Shown: positions 1 to 11,279 of the stretch, one piece after another | How positions within the stretch are numbered: the stretch's first letter is position 1 | Layout of the letters: every line of letters starts with the position of its first letter | Assembly (NCBI GenBank): GCA_003993805.1 | Contig: RSEF01000017.1 | Coordinates: forward strand, 11,259,424 to 11,323,423 | From: Himantopus leucocephalus | Lineage: Eukaryota > Chordata > Aves > Charadriiformes > Recurvirostridae | DNA length: 64,000 nt | Reading direction: 5' to 3' | Notes under the pieces: generated by a model | What the model saw: only the letters and a program-made list of their open reading frames with translations | The model's database searches: none | Told to the model about the DNA's origin: nothing | Position numbers and translations under genes: made by a program

Positions 1-839
1 CTTCAGTTCTTACCTGAACTAGTTTCAAAGAGATTGTGTTTCAGCTTGATTGTAAGTGCCTTTTATAAAATGCTGTTCTCGACAAAGGTCCTTTTTGCCT
101 CAGCCCTTTGCAAACGGGCGCGCTCCCCTCTAAGGGGGGTGTGAGCACTGCAGACGCTTTGAAGTTTATGAAACGTCTGAGTAAAATAGTGTGGTGCGCT
201 ATATTTAGTAAGGATGCGTGTCAAACACTAAATTCTTCCTGTAACGATGAAAAAAAAAATAACCTGCTTGCTGCCGTGAAGGCGGTGCTGTAAGGCACTG
301 GAATGGGTGGGTGACTGTAAGAGGGCTGCGTCCCTCTGCCCTGTCTCCGCGCGGATGGCGTCAGGCCGCCCCTCCTGCTCCCGCTCAGGCGGAGCAGGAA
401 CCCGCAGAGGAAAGTTTTAAGTACTTTTTACATCTTTAAAAGGCCGTTTGTCAGTAAGTGTTTCTCTAAGCCCTGAACGCCTTCTGGGGAGGTTGAGCCC
501 GAACTGGGCTTCGGTCGCCTCGCCTGGCAGTTTCTTTGACGAAGAAGTGACAAGTAGAAGGTGCACTTGACGTGGAAGGTGCAGGCCTTCGGGTTTGTGG
601 GAGAAATCGTAATTCTGCTCGCATATTTTAATTTCAACAAATGCTGGGAAGCGAAGACCATTGTGAGTACGACTGGGAGCTCAGCAAGTGGTTCCGGCCG
701 TGCCCGGAGTCAGCGGAAGCCCAGGGAGTTTGGCGGGAGCGCTTCCCAAACACCCCAACTCCTCTTCTCAGCGTGAAGTCTGACTTTTAGAGAACATTGA
801 ACAGGAGGGAAAACAGCCACTGCCATGAAACATCCAGGA

Positions 840-1130
840 AAATTTTAATGAATGGCCAGTTTGGTGATGCATTTAAATAAACTGCATTTTTAGACCATGG
901 TCATTTAAAGCAAGCTTAATTAGAATTAAAGCATTTTAAAGTAGTTTTTATGATGCACTTGTTAATCTTTTGGCTGAATCATATTGCATTTTATTCTGTC
1001 TAATTGATTTTTAGCAATTTACTAATGTCGTTATCTTTCCCTTAATTACAGATCAAACCAAATGAAAAACGTATTCACAAGTTAAGGTTCTTAACAGCCA
1101 AAGAAATATGGATGTGTTTTATTAGCAAAT
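840..1130. promoter_or_regulatory. Candidate conserved non-coding element, AT-rich
   Basis: The block is low in CpG and contains several TAAT-core homeodomain-type motifs, including CTTAATTAG and TCTAATTGA, with little simple repeat. This texture is common in vertebrate intronic enhancers. Known context: MAPKAP1 lies near the developmental homeobox gene PBX3 in mammals, so intronic elements could serve a neighbour. There is no alignment behind this call; it is an inference from composition and motif clustering. Confidence 0.2.
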
Positions 1131-4100
1131 GTTTTTAATGTCTGCGATTTGCAGGATTGGATGTGTACATTTAACAGACGTGTTTATTGTGAGAAGAATG
1201 TCTGTGGGAGATAAGTTTTGGGGTTTTTTAATTTCTCAGAGGATAGTGTTTTAGACTAGTCTTTACTCTGACCTTTGGAAAGGCCTTTACTCTGACCACT
1301 CGAAAAATAATTTTAAAACATTGACACTAATTGTGGAGGAAGGACTCTTTTATGGGTCTGTTTAAGCACCATAATATTGCTAACCAAAGAATTCTGGGTT
1401 TGTAGTTAAACGTTAAATATAAATGGAGTGGTAATTGTTTTATTCTTGTTTCCATTATAAATTTAGATTTTATAATATTATTATTTATTTATTTAAGGTT
1501 TTATTAAATATTTCCCACTCGGAATTTGTAAAGGCAATACAATGGTCTGGGGTTTTCCATGTAAGATTCCTTTATTTGCCTGTCTGAAACAAATAGGAAA
1601 AAAAATTCTCATTAGCTTCTTAATGCGAATAAAGCTTTCATTTAAGATGAGGAAAATTGATTTACTAACAAAAAGAGTTTCTCAGCTGTCGGTGGAGATT
1701 GAATTTATTGTGCCTTAGGCTGATACGGGCCCAAGTCCTGGGGAAAAAATGTTGAAAACACTTTATATCAGAAATCTGTGAAGCCCTCTTTCTGTGCCTT
1801 GTGTTTCGGGGGGTGTTGGGGCTTTGGTGGTGTCATCTTCGGGAGAACAGGTTTTAATCCTGCACCAGTCAGTCCTTGCTTGGACTCGCCCGTCACAGCG
1901 TTCTCACGTGTGGGATTTTAAGGGCAAAAGCTTCCTCCGGGTGAACTTTTGAATAGTCTTTTTAAAGGTGCCGCCTAAATGAGACGTGGCTGTCGCAGCT
2001 GGGTAGGGGAGACCCCTTCTTGAACTGGGACTTTGTGGTGGATGAGAAAGCCGTGTGCCGGCACCTGCTGGCTTTCAGGGACAGAGGTGCAATGGTAGAG
2101 TTAAAAAGTCACTCCTGGGCTTCTTTCCCCAATATTGTGGTCATCTGGAATGCTGATACAGATTCCCTACCGCATAGGGAATGCATTTGTTTCTTTTTTT
2201 AAATAATTGTTGTAAATGGCTTTTGTCTCAGAGCGACCTGGAGCAAGAGCCCGGCCTTGGCGGGGTGTGGGCTGTGGCCGTACCTCGTGTCGTGCGCTAC
2301 CGACGCTTTTGGAAGGAGCGCTCTCAAAGAGAAATGGAGCGTTAGTGCTCAATGAAAGTACTTAGGAGTAGGAAGAAAGGTCTTTTCTGGGGCCAGATGA
2401 AATGTAAAGAAAATTTACGGAGATAGGGTATAATTATCAGAGAGATTTTAACCATACTGAAATTATTAGGCCAGTCTTCTGAAAAGTATCGTGAGACGAC
2501 TAGTTCTGCGGAAAGCCGGGAGTCCAGGTTTTTTCTCAACTCAAAGTCTGAGTCATTTGTGGTGTTTCAGAATGTATACTATATGCTGTGTGCAATATAT
2601 TTATAAAGGTAACTTTGTAGGCACAGTAATAGGGAAAACTACTTAATTAGAAAAATAGCGTAGAATTTCAGTGCACATTTATATCTAATGTAAATACTAT
2701 TTTCCAAAAGAAGTGGTATAAAATTTTCACAGCCAGTCACTTCTTTCTGCGGTCATTCTGCTAGTGACAACAGAGACAGGTCAGCCACAGAAAAGCTGTT
2801 AGGTTGCTCTCCGTACAGTTAATTAGAACTTCAGATTTCTTGAAAGGATAAATCCAAGGTCTGAACTCGTGTTGCAGGTTTGAGGAATCTTTAAATTTTT
2901 TTTTTAATTGCTAGGAAAGGGTAGAATTAAGTCTCCAGTTTTGCCATTCTTTATTCAGTACACCAAGATCATTTTTCTCAGCTGCCTCGCTCTTGGTTGC
3001 CCTGTTGGTGCTGGGAAGGCAGCGTGTCCCCGCCGTGCTGCTCGCAGGACATGCCCAACCCCAACTGCGGCTGCTGCTGTGTCTGCCCTGCCCGGGGACG
3101 CGGCCCAGGCACCTCGGGAGGGGGTTCGGCAGCAGTGAACGCAATTCGGCCATCGCCCCCGGTGTTGCAGGGTTGCCCTCTTTCTTCAACTCTGAAAAGA
3201 AACCATCAAAGTGAAGGAGACGGCCGCGACATCCCTCGCTGAAGAGGCTTTAGTATTACCTGGGAATTGGATTCTGTTCTCGTTGCAGGAAGAGCAGATA
3301 GTTTCATTTAACAGAGCGCTAAGGCATTTATTCTCTTGTTAATCAACTTTTGCAGTACAAAAACTTTGACCATATTGCTGGAAGCGCCGTTGTTTAAATT
3401 TAGTTTGATTAAATGAATATACCTCGCTGACAAGTAATATAACCAAGTCAAATTCTATGTAATTTTTCCTGGTGTGAGCCAGCCCTGGGATCGTTTATCA
3501 CAGATCATTTTCTCGAGGCTGCGATTTTAATCCCGTGGCTTTTTGCTCACAGTAACAAAGCCGGAGGGAGCGAGGCGCAGGTCAGCATCGCGCGTCGCGA
3601 GTGGCTCCGCAGTCCTCACCGCGGTTCTCACTGCGGTCCGCAGTTGGTGCTGCGGGCAGAGCATCGCGGCGGGGGCACGGCAGATCCCACGGCGCCCTGG
3701 TGGCGCGAGTGACGTCCCCGTCCAGGCGGGGCATGACGTGTTCTTTGAGCACTGCCGAATAATGCAAATACCTTCCCGCATATAAGGGAACTGCAGTCTA
3801 AGGGGCGAGTTTGGGGAGTGATGCCGAGAAAGAAATCACCTGGTAGAGGACGCAAACCCCCATCTTCCTGAGCAGCCTGACTGCTACATCATTTGCCGTC
3901 TCTCTGATGGTTTTTAAATTGAGGGGGAAAAAGCTGTTGTGATAGTGTCACTACACACTGCAGAACATATTTCCATATAAAAACCTTCCTCGATAGGAAA
4001 TTCCAGTTAATAATAATTTGGAGAAAAACCTGTAGTAAAACTTGAACGTATTAACTATTAAGAGTTTAATTTGAGCTCTGGGGGAAATGATCTATCTAGA

Positions 4101-5447
4101 TAGGCACAGTAAAAATGATGAGATTTCAGGCAGGTTTTACAGATGATTTTCTCTTTCTTTTTAAGAATAATTGAGTCGTTTTAATGATAAGCCTTGCTTG
4201 GCTTCTTTGAATGGACTGCATGTAATTAGTTGTAGCTTCAACTTTGAAATGTTTTGACAGAAAATGTATCATTTCGCTGGTAAATTTTTTCTAGCATCTG
4301 CCTTTAATATTTGTTCATTTTCTGCAACATACAACTTTGCTACTTCAGGTGGAATTCCAGATACAGCTCTGCTTCCTTTGTTATCTCGATTGTTTCCTTC
4401 AGGATGAGGGAGAATAATTGCGCGGAACATCTTTCCCAAGCAGCTGGAGTCACATTCCAGCTGACTGCAGCACCTGCGAGGAGGTGGCTGTGCCGGGGCT
4501 GCGCGGTGCCCTGCCAGCCGGGCGGCGCGGTGACGCCGCAGCGCCCGGGCTCGTCCGCGCAGCGCGCCTGCCCTTCTGTGAGCTTCAGATGGCAATAATG
4601 CCAGTGAATGCAAAGTGTCTGGTTTAGACTAATTAGAGGGATGATTTGTGAAACGCTGGCTATTTATTTAATTAATCACCAGCGCAAAGCTATAAAACCC
4701 ATATTTTAAAAATCCCCGTTAGTTTGCCATGTGGTTAATAGATTGTGGCACATTAAAAAGTGACACGGTGATGTATTAAAAATGTTCCACCTAAGGTTGG
4801 CTAATGTCCTCGAGGAACTTAAGCTGTCTGCTTTTTGCAACAGAAGCATAGGATTAGAGGCTGATCTGTTTAAGGATTGAATATTTCTGAAAACATTTAT
4901 CTTTTGTACAGCATCTGTTCATGAAAATATAGTGCGGCGTATTTCTTAACGTACAAATAATGTTTATGGTGTAGTTTTAATTATAAGTTTTCGTTGCATT
5001 TTGTTATTACAAAGAATAACTCTATTCCTCTGTATTAAATTGTAATGTTTATTACTAAGTAAAAAATAAATAATTCTTCTAAAGTAGGCCATTCCTTCTC
5101 TTCGCTGCGTGGAAACCGAGGATAGTCCCATGTAATGAATGCATTTCTGCCGCAGCTACAGCAATTGTATTTTGATAAATCTGAATGTGTGTTCTCATTC
5201 TCCAGCAGAACTGTTGGAACTGAGCAGATGAGGGTTTCATATCCGCGGTGAGCCGGGTGCCACCGCGCGGGCTGGGAAACGCAGCCCTCTGGAGAAGGGC
5301 AGTGCCGAGTGCGTGTCCGGTGCGGCGGCGCTGCCGGGAGCGTGCCGCGGGAGGCAGGAGGGGTGTGTGTGTCTGTCCCCCCCCCGGGGCAAAAGATGGA
5401 CTGTGTCTGTTTGTCCCAAAACCAGTACCTCTGTGGAAGCGAACGAG

Positions 5448-5520
5448 GCCCGGGCGGCGCAGGGCGCAGACTCGGGGCTTCTCNGCCCGGGCGGCGCAGG
5501 GTGCAGACTCGGGGCTTCTC
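5448..5520. repeat. 36-bp direct duplication around a single N
   Basis: Positions 5448-5483 and 5485-5520 are the same 36-nt GC-rich segment with one C/T difference, separated only by the ambiguous base at 5484. This looks like two unmerged contig ends rather than a biological repeat, because the same arrangement recurs at three other N positions in this window. It lies in a CpG-rich intronic patch (about 5230-5530) of the sort that short-read assemblies handle poorly. Confidence 0.75.
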
Positions 5521-7439
5521 CCTCCCTCCCAAGTAAGATTTGTCAGAAAAAAGTGATAGCAAGAAATCATATTCATAGCACTTTAAGAAAACCAGTTTTT
5601 AATTTAAAGTGAGTTGTATTAATGAATGCGTGTTAATGCGATTGAAATATGCTGTTACGAGAATTACACGTCTTACTCTTTGCTCAGGACTTACATAGTT
5701 TTATTAATTGCGGGAGTGAATGCCAAGAAAGAGCGGGCAGTAATTTGGGATACTTGATTATGTGGTTATATATGTAAATCATAGTTTTGAGGTGCATATA
5801 AAAATTCGTTCAGGTGGAAGCGTGGAAGGAAACTGTCCAGCTCTGGAGGTTATGTTTCTCAGCTGTGTGTTGTATAATTAACTGGTACATTAGGAGGGGG
5901 GCTGGAATAAAACATGAGCACGTTAATGCAGCCTGGAGCTGATGTTGTAGTGATCATTGCAATGCAGATAACACATTTCTCATAACTGCTGCTGCCTACT
6001 GGAGCCTTTGAAACATCTGGACCTTTAATTGAAAAATAGCGTGGTGCTATACAAAGCAGACACGCTAAGTGAAGTCAACAATTTAGAATAAAAAATAATA
6101 GTGTGTTATTTACCTTGTAGTTAAATATTCATACTTTGTTATGCTTTGCATAACAGGAAATTACTGGGTTAAATTTTTATGAATAGTGACAGTGCGAATA
6201 AGATAAATTAAGTATTTAAGGATGTTAATGGCATTTTACATTGTGATCTGCTAACTCTGCAGCTCAGGCTAGGGCGATACAAAGGAGAATCCCCTCCTCA
6301 GAAAGGAACAACTTTGAAGCTTCGTTGGCAAAGCGAGGGAGGGCTGGCAGGCGCGCCGACGGCAGCCCGCGTCCTGCGCCGCTGCGGGGCCAGGTGTCCC
6401 GCTGGCCTCACGGGTGGGGTTGTCCACAGATGACTTCAGAATAATGGAAGTGGTCATATGGCTGTAGGAATGAAAAATACCAATACTGGCTTAACCACCT
6501 GATGCAATAAATATCCTCCCTATTTTGCCATGCGAGGGTACAGCATGGTGCGTTGGAGAATCAAAGGGGTAGAACTACCCTGGATTTTCACACGGACACT
6601 GAGACGTCGCGTCACGCCCCTGAATATGAGTGTAATGCGCCACTGAACAGGCGTTTTCTCCAGATCCATTATAATACTCTGCAAATAAAAATAACAGACT
6701 ATGTTATAAATATTTAACCGTCGTATTGTGTGAGATGCTGTTCTGCTCACCGCCCAGAATCTGCCCGTTGCAGCTACGTGTTCCGCTGCTGGGTCGTGTG
6801 GGGCTCGGGAACCGAGCCTGGGAAACGTGCTCATCATCCTGCGTTGCTGCCAGTGGGTTTGCGCTGAGCCATATGCCGACAGGGCCATTGTACTGCGCTG
6901 CAGCGTGAGGGTTTCTGCCACATGCTTATTGAAAGCTTTTAAGATGTTTCATCACTTAAACTTAAAAAAATTACCATTTTTTTTTTAGATGACCCTTCTT
7001 TTTCTACTTAGCCCCTCAAAAGCTGTTTTGCTTGTGAGGGAATATGACTGTTTTCTGTTTTATTCCCACTTATTTTGGATGATGAAATAATTGCTCGAAT
7101 TTTATTTTTTTAAAGTCAAGAGCATAGAAAATGATGCTTTTCAATGGTTGTCTTATAAAAATGTAGTCCTTCACATTGCCATAAACATCTGTGCTCTAAT
7201 CTGGTAGAACTTTTGTTTGTGTTGTAAATGTTGAGTTAATACATTTCAATTTTTTCCCCTTCATGTATTTTCTATATGTTGTTTAAATACCTACGTGAGT
7301 GAGTTCTGTTTAGGAGGCGATTGCTGGATCGCATAGTATATTAAATAACCTGTCACCTAAACCAAAAACCATTTCACCGAGTTTAAAAGTGAGAAGACAT
7401 TTTACATTTGGAAGAGGATAAGCATTTGTTTCCATTCTG

Positions 7440-7760
7440 TGTAATGTTTAGCATTGTTTGCTGGGAGGTGAGTCAATGACTTAAATTAATTATAATTACT
7501 GAAGAGACATATACTGATTGAGCAAATAAAGTAGTAAGCTCATTCGTGCCAAGGCCATCTAATTAAATGCTAACTTTGGATAAGCTAGATGTGCATGAAA
7601 GATTAATTTTAAGAGGTTTTTATGACTCCCACTAAATAATGATTCAGTAAAATCTTTGCATTATATCATTAGAACATCTAATCTTAAAGTGATATAACAT
7701 TTAGTCACAGAACTCTGTTGTACAGGAAGATGCAGTAAATTATTATTGTTGAAAATTAAT
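7440..7760. promoter_or_regulatory. Candidate conserved non-coding element, AT-rich
   Basis: This stretch is rich in TAATTA-type homeodomain cores (AAATTAATTATAATTAC near 7484, CTAATTAAAT near 7560, GATTAATTTT near 7602) together with TGATTGA and TGACTTA sites. It lacks CpG and shows no repeat structure. It resembles developmental enhancers by texture only. No cross-species comparison was possible. Confidence 0.2.
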
Positions 7761-9326
7761 CACTTTTTCTCTGAGAAATGTTTATGGACTTTGTTTTAAT
7801 TCTCTGCGGTGGTGAGCAGCGAAGCAGGTCAGAAGTGGGAAGGATACAGCGTACGCATTTTTCTCAGTGACTGGCTCATTAGCTCCCCATTATGCAGGTA
7901 CGTCAGAACTGTGCGTAGGAGTGAGCTGTCCCAGGGACGGACGGGCTGCACCAAACTCCCTATGCCGTGTAGAAGAATACAGCGGCCCCCCAATAGTCTA
8001 TTCAAGATATACATCGTCTGGTATGGGAGGGAGGTATATTTTCTCATAGACTTTGATTAAAAGTTGATTTGAAATCTTAGATTTCTTGTGTTGAAAGAAT
8101 TTATAGAGTTTAAATATGTGTTTTCTTAATTTAACATACTGTGTTTATATTTAAAGCATATTAATTTTATTACAGAATATTATTTAATGATACAGGTATT
8201 TCTAAAATTATACGTAGCCAGTAAAGGTCATCCCATGTGCAGTTGTCCTGGTTTGAGGTAGAACAGAATCAATTTTCTGTTTAGTAACTTCACTTTTTAG
8301 CTAGTTTTTAGTTTAGTTTTCCCATCATAGTTGTAGTAAGCAGTATTTATATAATTGAACAGCATGGCTCGCAAATACAATCCTAGAAAATCCATGAAAA
8401 TTCATCGTTTGAGTTGCCTGTCACCTCCTTCACTCATACTTTTGTGTCTAGAAGTACCAGCAACGTATGTATGTGCTGGTCGTGCTACTTATGTTCTTCT
8501 AATTAACCCGACTACTGTTACATATTAATAAATATTACTCTACTATTTTGCGGCTGTCTTTATTTTAGACAACGCGAGAATCATGGATTCACAGGAGCAG
8601 TAGTCTTAAATACCAAGTTCTTCTTTCAGAAGAAATTTATTAGTGGGAATTACGTTCCTAAGCTTAGCTGCTGCTTATTATCAAAATGCATAAATGTACA
8701 TTGATCTGCTTAATTTAAATTGTAAAAAATAGAAAGCAGAAAGTTTGCAAGTTCAGCAGACTGTACTTTTCAGCAATGTCAAATAATGGGCATAATTCTG
8801 TGCAGCTCTTGAATAGCAGCAGAACAGAATAGCTGTGATGTGCCAAAGGACTACGATGTGCCAACCACCGAGAACTCCGATGACAGTGGTAGAGAAAACA
8901 GAAATATAAAGGAATTAAGTGATTTGTTTATGTGCACACCACATTAGCGGTAATTTGGGAAATAATATCCCTGGTTTTTCGCCTCTTCAAGCCCGCGTGC
9001 GCTGCACAGCGCCATGTCTCCTCCAGTGAGTTGCATCTGATGAAACAGCATCTTTGCTTTGAGCGAGACGAAAATGCAATAGAAATAGCAAACGGAAATT
9101 TTCATGAGATCAGACTGTAGGAGAGCACTAGGTAGCCTTAAGAGAATCCATTAATAAAAATACTAAGAAAATTTTCTATGATTTATTGTATGTTTTCTGT
9201 GTATCCAGTTACTCCTCACTTCCTTAAAGGATTGGTGGAATATAACATTTCTAACAATAAAGGCTTAATGGAATCAGATTTGTGATTTCCTAGAAAATTA
9301 ACGAGATATTTTGTCAATTTTATTCC

Positions 9327-9700
9327 AGACTTCATTTGTCAGAATATACAGTGTCCAGTGACAAGCTAAAAGAATTTTTTGACAAATTAACTATGCCACA
9401 GGTGACAGATCAGGAAAATGTTAATTTAACAGCCCCTTTATGCTTCCCAGATTTATTGGAGGCTATTAAGGAAACTCCAAATGGTAAGGCCCCTGGCCCT
9501 GAATAGATTTTCCATTGAATTTTATACAGAATCTATTAATAAAGTTTGATGCTGCCTTTTTGAATATAGGTAATTGTACTTTATCTTCTGGGGCTCCTCA
9601 GCACTGATAGTCGGAATACAATTTTTAGTTGGGAGAAAAAAGTAATTATGCTTCCAGTGGTGTCTGTTGATCGGGTTCTGAATGATTCCTCCTGAAGAAG
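9327..9700 (+). mobile_element. L1/Tx1-type LINE remnant, reverse transcriptase start
   Basis: An open reading of 59 codons from 9327 to 9503 ends in a stop. It carries the pattern seen just before the reverse transcriptase core of L1-superfamily LINEs: a stretch reading EFFDKLTMPQVTDQE, then LLEAIKETPNGKAPGPE. The NGKAPGP motif is the hallmark. After the in-frame TAG at 9504 the expected continuation (FSIEFYTESINK) reappears in another frame, so the copy is broken by a frameshift. The following 100-200 nt keep only weak similarity, and the right edge is approximate. The family assignment (L1 proper versus Tx1) is uncertain. It is non-functional and short, inserted in the same sense as the host gene. 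Confidence 0.75.
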
Positions 9701-10640
9701 TCGCTACACGCGCCCTGTAAAACCCACGAGTTTTCGCTAGGTAAATCCGGCGGGGTTAGGTCCTGGACTCGGCCGCTGAGGCCGGTGATTGGATCCCTTT
9801 AATTCCGTCCCACCCCCTACAAACCCTCACTTAATGAGACACACAGAGGTCAGTAATTGAGCTCTGGGGGAGTTCCTACCCAATTAATATTTTGCAGGAC
9901 CAGACTAAGAATATGGATTCGTTCCGTCCCGTCGACAGGTACCTGATGGTTTGGATTTCTAATGCCGGTTCAGAACCAATATTGTCAATTGGCAATAAAC
10001 ACTGTGGAGATCTCCTCCAGACCCCTCGACGTGGCCATTGATGAGTCTGAGCCTCGACCCGCGTGTTTACAGGCCACGCGGATGTTTCCTACCTCGCGTG
10101 GCACTGAGAGTTCTCATTACTAATAGGAAGTCTAATCGGCTTCCAAATCTCGGGTGCCAGCCTCTCTCATACCTTACGGCAAACAGTTTTACAGCACTTA
10201 ATAAAAATATTTCGCTCACTTTTTTAGAGCTGCTGGGTGCAATAGGGATGCTTTTGCGCCATTTCCCAGTGCTGCTGCGGTTGGTATCGCTCCCCTCGCT
10301 CAAAGAGCCACTGGAGTCCCCATCCGGGTACGAATTACCCCGGGTTTAAGTCACCGGTCATCTTGATGTTCGTGCGGAGTGTCTGCGTGTAAGAGAACAA
10401 GGACATCGGTAACAGAGGGAGTTTGGACAAGGAAAGTGGTAAAAATAACCTGGAGGAGGTAGAGGAGACTTAGAGATGGGGAAGAACAAAGAAAAGTTTA
10501 TTTAAAAAACAACAAACACCAAGCGACAGCACGGGGCCGGGCAAAGAGGAGAGGGAAGCGCTGTGAAAGGTGGTACAAGGGAAGTTGCCGTCGTGTTTGT
10601 GGTAATGGGGAGGTCAGGGTCCCTAGGGTGTGTTTGGTTT
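9700..10640. repeat. Unassigned repeat-like block, possibly LTR-derived
   Basis: Composition changes abruptly after the LINE remnant: mixed, CpG-bearing sequence unlike the flanking AT-rich intron. On the + strand an AATAAA lies at about 9993 in a context resembling the R/U5 part of a long terminal repeat. On the - strand another AATAAA is found around 10500. Neither strand holds a recognisable gag, pol or env frame; an open frame of 103 codons at 10038-10349 has no family signature. It may be an old solo LTR, two different elements, or unique sequence. A repeat-library search would decide. Confidence 0.25.
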
Positions 10641-11162
10641 ATAAATATATGTTTATTGGATTATGAGCTTATAAAACAGTCTGTACTTGTAGCAGTGGCT
10701 AATGGAATAATCGGGTCTTTTTGGTGATTAGTTACAGTTCTGGGCACGTTTGGCCGTTCTCTGGTTTGTGCTGTCTCCAGCAGTTGTAACCTTGGCGTCG
10801 ACTCTCCCATCTGGTTGTCAATTTTTCTTGGATTTTCCATTGTCAGGACTAAGCATTACTTATGATTCTGCCATCCTTGGATTTAAATATGTAACTAACT
10901 TGGCGTGCCAAGGCTTCACATTAATTTCCGTGATAACTGCTATTTACTCATTCAAATGCAAATGTGGTTGAAACAACAGGTCTGCGGTTCGGGCCGGTGT
11001 CTGCAGTCGCGGCCGTGGCGTGAGCGATGCTCGCAGCCTCGTGCGGGTCCGGGCAGCCCCTGGCTGGTGTTTGCGCCTGGGCAGGACAGGGATGGACTTT
11101 GAGACGGGTGATTCATTACCTGATACCAGCGTAATTCCCCTTAAAAATATCTCCTGTAAGTA

Positions 11163-11279
11163 GGAAAGCAAGAGGAGAAGGAAAGAGAGAAAGAGAGAGA
11201 GAAAGAGAGAGAAAGAAAGAAAGAAAGAGAAAAAAAGAAAGAAAGAAAGAGAAAGAAAGAAAGAAAGAAAGAGAAAAAA
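11163..11279. repeat. GA/GAAA polypurine microsatellite
   Basis: About 117 nt are almost entirely purine on the + strand, beginning as mixed GA-rich sequence and passing into GAGA and then repeated GAAA units with interruptions. This is a simple-sequence microsatellite. Long mirror-like purine tracts can form triplex DNA. The apparent - strand open frame across it (runs of Phe, Leu and Ser) is a by-product of the repeat. Confidence 0.95.

Noticed and set aside
10038..10349. 103-codon forward frame beside the LINE relic
   Set aside because: Checked for retroelement motifs and found none; treated as part of the unassigned repeat-like block.
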